NCBI GenBank assembly: GCA_023896275.1
Contig: MLDA01000019.1
Span: 22,612 to 86,611 of the forward strand
DNA from: Kocuria rosea subsp. polaris
GTDB taxonomy: Bacteria; Actinomycetota; Actinomycetes; Actinomycetales; Micrococcaceae
Direction: 5' to 3'
DNA: 64,000 nt
The notes under the pieces are model-generated. The model was not told the origin of the DNA. It worked only from the letters and a program-made list of their open reading frames with translations, and did not search any database. Each line of letters begins with the position of its first letter. Positions within the stretch are counted from its first letter, which is position 1. A program made the translations under genes and the position numbers. Below, piece after piece: positions 25,157-33,517 of the stretch.

Positions 25157-26184
25157 CCTGCACCTCCGGACAGCGAGTTCGGGCGTTCCATGACGCGGTC
25201 GATCCCATCCAGGATCCGGTCCAGGTCAGGCAGGTGATGCTCTTCCAACTTCGATGGTGGATACGGGATGTCAAAGCCGGTCACACGCACCGGCGGCTGC
25301 TCGAGATGGTAGAAACAGCGCTCGGTCAGGCTCGCCGCGATCTCGGCGCCCAGCCCCCCGAACTGGCCGGCCTCGTGCGTGATCACCACGCGACCTGTCT
25401 TGCGCACCGAGGCCTCCACCGGTGCGAAGTCGATGGGCGAGAGCGAACGCAGGTCGATTACCTCCACCGAGATGCCCTCGTCGCCCGCAGCGGCCGCGAC
25501 GTCGACCGCGGTCTTCACGAGCGGCCCGTACGTCACGAGCGTGACATCGGTCCCGGGGACGACGACGTTCGCCGCGCCCAGCGGCAGCTCACCCAGGTCG
25601 ACACCCTCGTCGACCTCACCCTTCTCGTGGTACCGCCGCTTCGGCTCGAAATAGATCACGGGATCGTCGCACGCGATGGCCTGCCGGATCATCACGTGCG
25701 CGTCCTGCGGGTTCGACGGCGAGACGACGCGCAGGCCGGCGGTGTGCGCGAAGTACGCCTCCGGCGACTCCGAGTGGTGCTCGGGTGAGCCGATACCGCC
25801 GCCGAACGGGATGCGGATCGTCAGCGGCATGCTCACGCGACCCCGAGTGCGATAGCGCAGCTTCGCGACCTGGCTGACGATCTGGTCGAAGGCCGGGTAC
25901 ACGAAGCCGTCGAACTGGATCTCGACGACGGGGCGGAACCCACGGTAGGCCAGGCCGACGGCGGTTCCCACGATGCCCGACTCGGCCAGCGGCGAGTCGA
26001 GCACGCGCTCCGGGCCGAACTCCTGCTGGAGCCCGTCCGTGACGCGGAAGACGCCGCCGAGCGTGCCGACGTCCTCACCCATGACGAGGACTTTGTCGTC
26101 GGCCGCGAGCGCGTGGTGCAGCCCGCGGTTGATGGCCTTGCCCAGCGTGAGTGTGCCGGTTGCGGTGGTCTGAGTGTCCATCAT
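25150..26184 (-). CDS. 2-oxoacid dehydrogenase E1 component, beta subunit
   Basis: This 344-residue subunit completes the thiamine-diphosphate site of the heterotetrameric E1. It shows VLVMGEDVGTLGGVFRVT (near residue 31), the conserved LAESGIVGTAVGLA and the C-terminal transketolase domain with VVITHEAG and PYPPSKLEE. The ATG at 26184 overlaps the E1 alpha stop as ATGA. Pyruvate dehydrogenase in most actinobacteria is a homodimeric AceE, so this alpha2beta2 type is more likely branched-chain 2-oxoacid dehydrogenase. Confidence 0.92.
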   Translation of the reverse strand: MMDTQTTATGTLTLGKAINRGLHHALAADDKVLVMGEDVGTLGGVFRVTDGLQQEFGPERVLDSPLAESGIVGTAVGLAYRGFRPVVEIQFDGFVYPAFDQIVSQVAKLRYRTRGRVSMPLTIRIPFGGGIGSPEHHSESPEAYFAHTAGLRVVSPSNPQDAHVMIRQAIACDDPVIYFEPKRRYHEKGEVDEGVDLGELPLGAANVVVPGTDVTLVTYGPLVKTAVDVAAAAGDEGISVEVIDLRSLSPIDFAPVEASVRKTGRVVITHEAGQFGGLGAEIAASLTERCFYHLEQPPVRVTGFDIPYPPSKLEEHHLPDLDRILDGIDRVMERPNSLSGGAGC

Positions 26185-27305
26185 GCTTTCCCTTCCGCGT
26201 CGGAGGCGAAGAGGTCCTGGTAGCGGCCGTACTGCTCGCGCTGGCGCTCCAGCCAGGAGTGGTCCTCGGCGTACACGTTCTCGAAGACGGCCTGCCACTC
26301 GGGGTCGGCCATCGTGGTGATCCCGTGGCGAAGTTTCTCAGCGACGTCGTCCGCGCGGTGCTGGGCGGCCTCGCGGAAACCGTCGACGGCCATTCCGCGC
26401 GTTTGCAGGTACGCCTCGATGCGCGTGATCGGATCCTTCTCCTTCCACTCCTCCAATTCGGCGGCGTCGCGGTACCGGGTCGGGTCGTCGGCCGTGGTGT
26501 GCGGCCCCATCCGGTAGGTCACAGCCTCGATGAACGTCGGGCCGTCCCCGGCCCGAGCGCGCTCGAGGGCCATACGCGTCGCGGCCATCGTCGCAAGGAC
26601 GTCATTGCCGTCGATACGCAGGTGCTCGATGCCGAACCCGTCAGCACGCTGGGCGATCGGCACGCGCGTCTGCAGCGCCACGGGCTCAGAAATCGCCCAC
26701 TGGTTGTTCTGGCAGAAAAAGACGACGGGGGCCTGGTAGCTCGCGGCGAACGCGAGAGCCTCGTTCACGTCACCCTGCGTGATGGCTCCGTCGCCGAAGT
26801 AGGCCACGGACGCCTGGGTGCCGCCGTCGAACTTCACACCCATGGCGTAGCCGGTCGCGTGCAGCGTCTGCGCGCCGATAATGATCTGCGGGGTGGCCAT
26901 GTTGATGCCGTACGGGTCCCACCCACTGGACGCGTTGCCGCGCCAGACCGTGAGCAGGTCGTCGAGGTCGACGCCGCGGCAGTAAGCAACGCCGTTTTCG
27001 CGGTAGGAGGTGAAGACGAAGTCGTCCTCCCGCAGGGCCCGGGCGGAGCCGACCTGCGCGGCTTCCTGGCCGAGGAGCGGGGGCCAGAGGGCGAGTTCGC
27101 CCTGGCGTTGCAGGGCCGTGGCCTCGGTATCGATGCGGCGCACGGCCACCATGTCGACGTAGAGGTCCGCGACAACGTCGTCATTGACGTCCGCGAGCAT
27201 CGCGTCGAAGGCCGCGTGCCGGTGGCGGCTGCCGTCCGGCGCCACGAGTTGAATCGGTTCGGAGGAGGCGGTGTCCGCCATGGTCAGTAGATCTTCTCGG
27301 GACAT
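26181..27305 (-). CDS. 2-oxoacid dehydrogenase E1 component, alpha subunit (probably branched-chain)
   Basis: E1 alpha decarboxylates the 2-oxoacid on thiamine diphosphate. The TPP motif starts with GDGAITQGDVNEA at about residue 171 and ends at NNQW. YRMGPHTTADDPTRYR is the phosphorylation-loop region of this family. The length of 374 residues is typical. AGGGAGA precedes the ATG at 27305. It is the first gene of the three-gene operon, which probably feeds isovaleryl-CoA into the cluster at 4.8-11 kb. Pyruvate as substrate cannot be excluded. Confidence 0.92.
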   Translation of the reverse strand: MSREDLLTMADTASSEPIQLVAPDGSRHRHAAFDAMLADVNDDVVADLYVDMVAVRRIDTEATALQRQGELALWPPLLGQEAAQVGSARALREDDFVFTSYRENGVAYCRGVDLDDLLTVWRGNASSGWDPYGINMATPQIIIGAQTLHATGYAMGVKFDGGTQASVAYFGDGAITQGDVNEALAFAASYQAPVVFFCQNNQWAISEPVALQTRVPIAQRADGFGIEHLRIDGNDVLATMAATRMALERARAGDGPTFIEAVTYRMGPHTTADDPTRYRDAAELEEWKEKDPITRIEAYLQTRGMAVDGFREAAQHRADDVAEKLRHGITTMADPEWQAVFENVYAEDHSWLERQREQYGRYQDLFASDAEGKA

Positions 27306-27401
27306 GATGTCTCCCTATGCATCAGCGCTGTCCGCCGCATCGGAGCCCAAGCTTGTGGCCGGCACCGGTGTGCGAACGATGTGGCTGGTCACCACACCTA
27401 C

Positions 27402-27419
27402 CTGTGACGATACTCACAG
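27402..27419. promoter_or_regulatory. CRP/GlxR-type site upstream of the E1-E2 operon
   Basis: CTGTGACGATACTCACAG matches the TGTGA-N6-TCACA consensus perfectly, with one extra matching pair on each side. Its centre lies about 105 bases upstream of the E1 alpha ATG. I could not identify a convincing -35/-10 pair, so whether it activates or represses is open. Confidence 0.7.
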
Positions 27420-27494
27420 TCGGCGGATGCGGCAACGACCACGCCCGGCGCGGTCGCGCCGTCGCCGACCCCCGGACCCTCCTGGGCACGCAGA

Positions 27495-27532
27495 AGCCGG
27501 TGCCGGCACGATTTCTCGCGCCGGCACCGGCT
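27495..27532 (-). terminator. hairpin after the first symporter gene
   Basis: Perfect 13-base arms (27495-27507 and 27520-27532) with a 12-base loop begin 21 bases after the symporter stop. No U-run follows. It separates this operon from the divergent control region of the dehydrogenase genes. Confidence 0.6.
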
Positions 27533-27553
27533 GATGGGTCCCTGACGTGGGCG

Positions 27554-29185
27554 CTAGTGATCGACCGCCTTCTCGGCGCCGACGCCGGTCAGCGAGCGGA
27601 CCTCCATCTCCGCCTGAACACGCGGATCCTCCCCGTCCGTGTCGAGCTTCGAGCCGAGCCAGCCGAGCAGGAACGCCAGCGGGATCGAGACGAGGCCCGG
27701 GTTGGAGAGCGGGAACAGCGCGAAGTCTGCGCCCGGGATCATCGAGGTCTCCGCGCCGGACATGACCGGCGAGAAGATGATCAGCACGAGCGCCGAGCCG
27801 AGACCGCCGTACATCGACCACACGGCCCCGCGCGTCGTGAAGCGGCGCCAGAAGAGCGAGTAGAGGATCGTCGGCAGGTTTGCCGAGGCGGCGACCGCGA
27901 AGGCCAGCGCGACAAGGAACGCCACGTTCTGACCCTGCGCGCCGATGCCGCCCAGGATCGAGAGGACGCCGATCACGACGACGGTGCGGCGGGCGACCTT
28001 GACCTCCTGCTCGGGTGTGGTCTTGCCCTTGGCGATGACGTTGGCGTAGACGTCATGGGAGAACGACGCCGCCGCCGTGATCGTCAGGCCGGCGACCACG
28101 GCGAGGATCGTCGCGAACGCGACGGCCGCGATCACGCCCAGCAGCAGCGACCCGCCGAGCTCGAACGCCAGCAGCGGCGCCGCGGAGTTCACGCCGCCCG
28201 GGGCGTCGAGGATCCGGTCCGGGCCGAGCAGGGCCCCGGCGCCGTAGCCGAGGATCAGCGTGAAGAGGTAGAACGCGCCGATGAGCCAGATCGCCCAGAC
28301 CACCGAGCGGCGGGCCTCCTTCGCCGTCGGGACGGTGTAGAAGCGCATGAGCACGTGCGGCAGGCCGGCCGTGCCGAGGACAAGTGCCAGGGCCAGCGAG
28401 ATGAAGTCCATCTTGGTCGTGATGTTCTCGCCGTACTTCAGCCCGGGCTTGAGCAGATCCTCGTTTCCGCCGGCCGCGGCCACGGCGTCACCCATGAGCG
28501 CGGAGAGGTTGAACCCGTACATACCTAGGACCCAGACCGTCATGATGAACGCACCCGCGATCAGCAGGCAGGCCTTGATGATCTGCACCCAGGTGGTGCC
28601 CTTCATCCCGCCGATGAGCACGTACATGATCATGAGAGCGCCGACGACGACGATGACGAGCGACTGACCCATCCGGTCGTCGATGCCCAGCAGCAGGGAG
28701 ACGAGCCCGCCGGCGCCGGCCATCTGCGCGAGCAGGTAGAACAGGCAGACGGCGAGGGTCGTGATGGCCGCGGCGATGCGGACCGGCTTCTGCCGCAGGC
28801 GGAAAGAGAGGACGTCGGCCATCGTGAACTTGCCGGTGTTGCGCAGCAGCTCGGCGACGAGCAGCAGCGCGACCAGCCAGGCCACGAGGAAGCCGATGGA
28901 GTACAGGAAGCCGTCGTAGCCGTTGATGGCAATGGCTCCGACGATACCCAGGAACGAGGCGGCGGAGAGGTAGTCACCGGCGATCGCAGTGCCGTTCTGC
29001 CCGCCCGAGAAGGAGCGCCCTCCGGCGTAGTAGTCAGCGGCGGTCTTGTTGTTCTTCGACGCGCGCAGCACGACGACGAGGGTCACGGCCACGAAGAGGC
29101 CGAAGATCGTGATGTTCACCCACGGGTTGCCGACCGAGCTCCCTCCAGCGGTCGCGGCAAGCGGGGCGAGGTGCGTAGTCATCAT
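27554..29185 (-). CDS. sodium:solute symporter, acetate/carboxylate type (ActP/MctC-like), copy 1
   Basis: This 543-residue member of the SSS family has about 13 membrane helices. The segments NKTAADYYAGGRSFSG and GDYLSAASFLGIVGAIA near the N-terminus are characteristic of cation/acetate symporters. It likely imports acetate, pyruvate or a related monocarboxylate with Na+. Its start overlaps the DUF485 gene as ATGA, the arrangement known from yjcH-actP. A second, shorter paralogue stands at 31979, across a LytS/LytTR pair. Confidence 0.9.
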   Translation of the reverse strand: MMTTHLAPLAATAGGSSVGNPWVNITIFGLFVAVTLVVVLRASKNNKTAADYYAGGRSFSGGQNGTAIAGDYLSAASFLGIVGAIAINGYDGFLYSIGFLVAWLVALLLVAELLRNTGKFTMADVLSFRLRQKPVRIAAAITTLAVCLFYLLAQMAGAGGLVSLLLGIDDRMGQSLVIVVVGALMIMYVLIGGMKGTTWVQIIKACLLIAGAFIMTVWVLGMYGFNLSALMGDAVAAAGGNEDLLKPGLKYGENITTKMDFISLALALVLGTAGLPHVLMRFYTVPTAKEARRSVVWAIWLIGAFYLFTLILGYGAGALLGPDRILDAPGGVNSAAPLLAFELGGSLLLGVIAAVAFATILAVVAGLTITAAASFSHDVYANVIAKGKTTPEQEVKVARRTVVVIGVLSILGGIGAQGQNVAFLVALAFAVAASANLPTILYSLFWRRFTTRGAVWSMYGGLGSALVLIIFSPVMSGAETSMIPGADFALFPLSNPGLVSIPLAFLLGWLGSKLDTDGEDPRVQAEMEVRSLTGVGAEKAVDH

Positions 29186-29550
29186 TTGACGTCCCCTTCG
29201 AGATCGGCGCGGATGGCCGCGGCCTGCGGGTCGAGCCGGCGGTTGGCGAACGAGACGTACGCCGCAGTGATGCCGAACGTGGAGACGAACTGGAGCAGAC
29301 CCAGCACGATGCCGACGTTGACGTTGCCCGCGACCGAGATCGCCATGAACTCGGGTGCGAACGCCGCCAGCACCACGTAGACGAAGTACCAGACGATGAA
29401 GATGACGGCCATCGGGAAGACGAAGCTGCGGTGCGTGCGGCGCAGCCGCTGAAACTCCTCCGAAGACTGGGTCTCACGGAAGTCGACGGCGTCGAGCCCG
29501 GCGTCCGCTTCCGGCTCCCGGACCTCGCCCGGGGTGGGTTGGATACCCAT
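29182..29550 (-). CDS. DUF485 membrane protein, partner of symporter copy 1
   Basis: This 122-residue protein has a 30-residue acidic N-terminus and two membrane helices (about residues 47-68 and 78-102). It begins the conserved part with SSEEFQRLRRTHRSFVFP, which fits the DUF485 (YjcH) family that accompanies acetate symporters; a role in symporter assembly or regulation is suspected but not proven. The ATG at 29550 follows a perfect AGGAGG. A longer reading frame upstream is not supported. Confidence 0.85.
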   Translation of the reverse strand: MGIQPTPGEVREPEADAGLDAVDFRETQSSEEFQRLRRTHRSFVFPMAVIFIVWYFVYVVLAAFAPEFMAISVAGNVNVGIVLGLLQFVSTFGITAAYVSFANRRLDPQAAAIRADLEGDVK

Positions 29551-29594
29551 GGATTCCTCCTGATTTTCTGCACTCGCCCCGGTCGGGGGCGCGG

Positions 29595-29610
29595 TGTGAT
29601 CCCCATCACT
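29595..29610. promoter_or_regulatory. CRP/GlxR-like site between symporter operon and sensor kinase gene
   Basis: TGTGATCCCCATCACT matches TGTGA-N6-TCACA except for the last base. Its centre is 52 bases upstream of the DUF485 start and about 150 bases upstream of the kinase start, so it more likely governs the symporter operon. Confidence 0.55.
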
Positions 29611-29738
29611 GTGACGCATTCGGGGCACGCTGCGGCCCCTTCCCCGCCCGGCGACGGACGAGCGGTCGCTGCGTTGCGCCGAACGGTCGCCGCCGCCGGT
29701 GAACGGCTCCGACGCCCGGGGCCCGCGCTGGCGCTCGG

Positions 29739-29744
29739 TACGCT
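29739..29744 (+). promoter_or_regulatory. -10 box of a leaderless kinase transcript
   Basis: TACGCT is followed after seven bases by the kinase ATG at 29752, with no Shine-Dalgarno sequence. I see no clear -35 element. Confidence 0.4.
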
Positions 29745-29751
29745 GGTGCCC

Positions 29752-30912
29752 ATGATGTCGCCCGCTCTCGAGACCACGCTGATCGTCTCGATCATCGTCG
29801 CCGCGGCCGCCGTCGTCGTCTACGTCGGGATGCGAGTGGTCCACGCCCAGCGCGACCTCGGCACGGATGCCGACCGCGCCACGTTCCAGACGCTGCACAC
29901 CGTCTCGCTCGCCGCCCCGCATCTAGCGAACGGGCTCGAGGAGGAGGGGGCCTCCCGCGCGAGCCGCCACCTGCGGGAGCTGCTCGGGTGCCGCGGGCTC
30001 GCGGTCACGAATACGACGGCGGTCCTCGCCGCCGACGGCACGCTGCCGGACGTCGACGTGCTCGCCCTGGCGGCGCAGACGATTACGGCGGGGCGCACCC
30101 AGGTCGTGCACGGGCGGGACTGGGACGCGGTGTGCGCGCCCGTCGTCGTACAGGATCGGACCATGGGCACCGTCATCGCGTTCGCCGCCAAGGCGGACTC
30201 GGGGCTTGTGCGCGCCGGCAGCGAGGTCGCCGCGTGGGTCGCGGCGCACGTCGGCCTCGCCGAACTCGACGAGTCCCGCGCCCGCCTCGCCGAGGCCGAG
30301 GTGAAGGCCCTGCGCGCACAGATCAGCCCGCATTTCATCTACAACTCGCTCGGCGCGATCGCCTCGTTCATCAACACGGACCCGGAACGGGCGCGCGAGC
30401 TCGTCGTCGAATTCGCCGACTTCACCCGCTACACCTTTCGCCGCCACGGCGAGTTCACGACGCTCGCCGAAGAGCTGCAGGCGATCGACCGCTACCTCCT
30501 GCTCGAGAAGGCCCGCTTCGGCGACCGGATCCGCGTCAGCCTCGAGATTGCGCCCGAGGTCCTCGGTACCGTCATCCCTTTCCTGAGCCTGCAGCCGCTC
30601 GTTGAGAACGCCGTCCGCCACGGCCTCGAAGGGCGGCCGGACGGCGGCCTCATCACGATCACCGCCGCCGACGACGGCCAGCACGCGGTCATCACCATCG
30701 AGGACGACGGCGTCGGCATGGACCCGGAGCACCTGCGCGACCTGCTCGGGGTCCGCCCCGACGGCGTGCACGTGGGGCTGCGCAACGTGGACGTGCGGCT
30801 GCGCCAGCTCTACGGGCCGGAACACGGCCTCGTCGTCGACACCGCCCCGGGCGCCGGAACTCTGATCACCGTGCGGCTGCCCAAATTCCGCACCCCTAGA
30901 CTTGAGCCATGA
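29752..30912 (+). CDS. LytS-type sensor histidine kinase
   Basis: This 386-residue kinase has one N-terminal membrane helix (about residues 8-30), a GAF-like sensing region (about 45-175), then a His_kinase domain with H194 in ISPHFIYNSLGAI and an ATPase domain with LVENAVRHGL and GLRNVDVRLRQLYG. Related LytS/LytTR pairs (BtsSR, YpdAB) sense carboxylates and induce their transporters, so this one may sense extracellular acetate or pyruvate. The ATG at 29752 is preferred; a GTG two codons upstream is possible. It overlaps the response regulator by ATGA. Confidence 0.9.
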   Translation: MMSPALETTLIVSIIVAAAAVVVYVGMRVVHAQRDLGTDADRATFQTLHTVSLAAPHLANGLEEEGASRASRHLRELLGCRGLAVTNTTAVLAADGTLPDVDVLALAAQTITAGRTQVVHGRDWDAVCAPVVVQDRTMGTVIAFAAKADSGLVRAGSEVAAWVAAHVGLAELDESRARLAEAEVKALRAQISPHFIYNSLGAIASFINTDPERARELVVEFADFTRYTFRRHGEFTTLAEELQAIDRYLLLEKARFGDRIRVSLEIAPEVLGTVIPFLSLQPLVENAVRHGLEGRPDGGLITITAADDGQHAVITIEDDGVGMDPEHLRDLLGVRPDGVHVGLRNVDVRLRQLYGPEHGLVVDTAPGAGTLITVRLPKFRTPRLEP

Positions 30913-31625
30913 TCAACGTAGTCGTCGCCGATGACGAGCCGCCGGCGGTCGAGGAGCTCGCGTTCCTGCTCGCCAAGGACCCGCGCATCGGCCGGATCCA
31001 CCGGGCCTCCTCCGGCGCCCAGGCGCTCAAGGCCCTCGACGAGTTCGACGTCGACGCGCTCTTCCTCGACATCCACATGCCCGCCCTCACAGGGTTGGAT
31101 ATCGCCCGCGTCATCTCCCGCTTCACGCGCCCGCCCGCCGTCGTGTTCGTGACCGCGGACGAGGCCCAGGCGCTCGAGGCGTTCGAGCTGGCCGCCGTGG
31201 ACTACATTCTCAAGCCCATCCGGCCCGCCCGCCTGGCCGAATCGGTGCGCCGGATCTGCGAGGCCGTCGAGGACGCGGCCGAGGCCCCGGAGCTCGTCAC
31301 GGTCGATCAGGGCGGGGTGACCCGGATGATCCGCCGCGACGACATCACCCACGTCCTCGCCCAGGGCGACTACGCCCGGCTGCACACGAAGGACGCCAGT
31401 TACCTCATCCGCGTGCCCCTTGGCGACCTGGAACAGCAGTGGTCCGAGGCAGGGTTCGTGCGCATCCACCGCAGCTGCCTCGTGGCGATGGACCACATCG
31501 GCCGGGTCCGGCTGCAGCCCGGGCGGGCCGCCGTCGTGATCGGCGACGTCGAACTGCCCGTCAGCCGCCGTGCACTGCCGAACCTGCGCGAGCGCCTCGA
31601 GTCCCATCGCGTGAGGCCGCTCTGA
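30909..31625 (+). CDS. LytTR-family response regulator
   Basis: The 238-residue regulator has a receiver domain with acidic residues D8/D9, phosphoacceptor D54 in FLDIHMP, and K102 in YILKPI. The LytTR DNA-binding domain covers about residues 130-235 (ITHVLAQGDYARLHT, VRIHRSCLVAMDHI). It works with the kinase encoded four bases upstream and probably controls one or both symporter modules around it. LytTR target sites could not be recognised by eye. Confidence 0.92.
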   Translation: MINVVVADDEPPAVEELAFLLAKDPRIGRIHRASSGAQALKALDEFDVDALFLDIHMPALTGLDIARVISRFTRPPAVVFVTADEAQALEAFELAAVDYILKPIRPARLAESVRRICEAVEDAAEAPELVTVDQGGVTRMIRRDDITHVLAQGDYARLHTKDASYLIRVPLGDLEQQWSEAGFVRIHRSCLVAMDHIGRVRLQPGRAAVVIGDVELPVSRRALPNLRERLESHRVRPL

Positions 31626-31975
31626 TGGATGCGCGCCCCGAGCGCGTGCGCGTCACCGCACCGCGGGACGCCGCCCCGCCCCCGATCTCCCCGGTGCCCG
31701 CCGGCACCCCCGAGGATTTCTACGTGCGCTCGCTCGTGAGGTCCCAGCTGCGCCTGGCACTCTCGGTGGCCGTCGGCTTCGTCGTCGTGCTGGTCCTCCT
31801 GGCCGTCATGGTGACGTTCTGGCCGCAGATCCACGCCGTGCGCGTGGCCACGATCCCGCTGCCGTGGCTGCTACTCGGCATCGGCGTGTACCCGCTCATC
31901 TGGGTCGGCGCGGCGCTGTACAACCGCGCCTCCGAGCGCAACGAACAGCGCTACCGCGATTTGGCCGGGCGGTGA
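31625..31975 (+). CDS. small two-helix membrane protein, DUF485-like partner of symporter copy 2
   Basis: This 116-residue protein has a Pro/Ala-rich cytoplasmic N-terminus and two membrane helices (about 44-66 and 78-98), with FYVRSLVRSQLRLALSVAVG preceding the first. Size, topology and position directly before a symporter match the DUF485 partner, though sequence similarity to the first copy is low. Its ATG shares an A with the response-regulator stop (TGATG). Assignment to DUF485 or the related DUF4212-like group is uncertain. Confidence 0.75.
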   Translation: MDARPERVRVTAPRDAAPPPISPVPAGTPEDFYVRSLVRSQLRLALSVAVGFVVVLVLLAVMVTFWPQIHAVRVATIPLPWLLLGIGVYPLIWVGAALYNRASERNEQRYRDLAGR

Positions 31976-31978
31976 TCC

Positions 31979-33517
31979 GTGCAGTCCACCGCCGCACTCG
32001 CCGCGATCGCCGTCGTCACCGCCGCAACCGTTCTCATCGCGTTCAACGGCCTGCGCCTCTCCCGCACCACGAGTGACTTCTACGTCGCCTCGCGCACCGT
32101 GAAACCGTGGTGGAACGCGTCGGCTATCGGCGGTGAGTACCTCTCCGCGGCGAGTTTCCTGGGCGTCGCCGGCCTCATCGTGGTCTCCGGTCAGGACGGA
32201 CTTTGGTTCCCGATCGGCTACACGGCCGGCTACCTGATGTTGCTCCTCTTCGTCGCCGCCCCGCTGCGCCGCTCCGGGGCCTACACGCTCCCGGACTTCG
32301 CGCAGATCCGCCTCGGCGGGCGGCTGCCGCGGCTCGTCACGAGCGGCCTCGTCGTTGTGGTCGGCTGGATGTACATCGTTCCGCAGCTGCACGGCGCGGC
32401 CCTCACTTTGGGCACGACGACGCCGTTGCCCTCCTGGGTGGGCGCGGTCTCGGTCATGTGCATCGTCTGCGTGACGGTGCTGGCCGGCGGCATGCGCTCC
32501 ATCACGTTCGTCCAGGCGTTCCAGTACTGGCTGAAGCTGCTCGCCCTGGCGGTGCCGACGATCTTCCTGCTCATCCACCTAGGACTGATGGGCGAGTCCG
32601 CGACCGGCGGAGGGGCAGCGTTCGACGCGCTGCCCGCCGACGGCTCGGAGCCTGGCTCGTCGGCCCTCAGCGGCGGCCAGTTGAGCCTGTTCCAGACGAT
32701 TTCGCTCATCGTGGCCCTGCTCTTCGGCACGCTGGGCTTGCCGCACGTGCTCGTGCGCTTCTACACCAACCCGGACGGGCCGAGCGCGCGGCGCACAACC
32801 GCGATCGTGCTGGGCCTGCTCTCACTCTTCTACGTGTTCCCGACGATCCTCGGGGTGCTGGGCCGGACCTACCTGCCGGGCCTGGCCTCGGGCGGCAACG
32901 CCGACGCCACCGTGCTGCTGCTGCCGGGCGCGGTCGTGGGCGGGGTGGCCGGGGACCTGCTCTCGGCGTTGGTCATCGGTGGGGCCTTCGCGGCGTTTCT
33001 CTCGACGACGTCGGGGCTGGTGGTCTCGCTCGCCGGCGTCATCAGCCAGGATCTTTTCAAGGGCACGGTGCGCGGCTTCCGGATCGCAACCCTTCTGGCC
33101 TGTCTTGTGCCGTTGCTGCTGGCCCTGGCCACGCGCAGCTTCGCGTTGGCCGGCGCGATCGGCTCCGTGTTCGCCTTCACGGCCTCGACGATCTGCCCCC
33201 TGCTGCTCCTCGGGATCTGGTGGCGCGGGCTCACCGCGCGCGGCGCCGTGGCTGGCATGCTCACGGGGGCCCTGTCCTGCGGCGGCGCTCTACTGGCGGC
33301 CAGCACGCTGCCGCTACCCGACGTCGTCGCACGGGTCTGCGAGCACCCGGCGGCGCTGACGGTCCCGCTGGCGTTCGCGGTGACCGTCGTAGTCTCGCGC
33401 TGGGAGCGGGCGGGCGAACGTTCCGACAGCGGCAAAGCCGGCGCTCAAGCGCGACGGGCACAGAAGGTCATGGCCCAGCTACACGTGCCGGAGGATCGGT
33501 ACGAGCGGCGTTACTAG
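31979..33517 (+). CDS. sodium:solute symporter, acetate/carboxylate type, copy 2
   Basis: A second SSS-family transporter (512 residues, about 13 helices) with TSDFYVASRTVKPWWNASAI and GEYLSAASFLGVAGLIV at the N-terminus. It is clearly a distant paralogue of the one at 27554. It starts with GTG, three bases after the small membrane protein. It is co-oriented and overlapping with the LytS/LytTR genes, so it is the likely direct target or even part of the sensory unit. Its stop overlaps the convergent DivIVA-like gene in CTAG (33514-33517). Confidence 0.9.
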   Translation: MQSTAALAAIAVVTAATVLIAFNGLRLSRTTSDFYVASRTVKPWWNASAIGGEYLSAASFLGVAGLIVVSGQDGLWFPIGYTAGYLMLLLFVAAPLRRSGAYTLPDFAQIRLGGRLPRLVTSGLVVVVGWMYIVPQLHGAALTLGTTTPLPSWVGAVSVMCIVCVTVLAGGMRSITFVQAFQYWLKLLALAVPTIFLLIHLGLMGESATGGGAAFDALPADGSEPGSSALSGGQLSLFQTISLIVALLFGTLGLPHVLVRFYTNPDGPSARRTTAIVLGLLSLFYVFPTILGVLGRTYLPGLASGGNADATVLLLPGAVVGGVAGDLLSALVIGGAFAAFLSTTSGLVVSLAGVISQDLFKGTVRGFRIATLLACLVPLLLALATRSFALAGAIGSVFAFTASTICPLLLLGIWWRGLTARGAVAGMLTGALSCGGALLAASTLPLPDVVARVCEHPAALTVPLAFAVTVVVSRWERAGERSDSGKAGAQARRAQKVMAQLHVPEDRYERRY

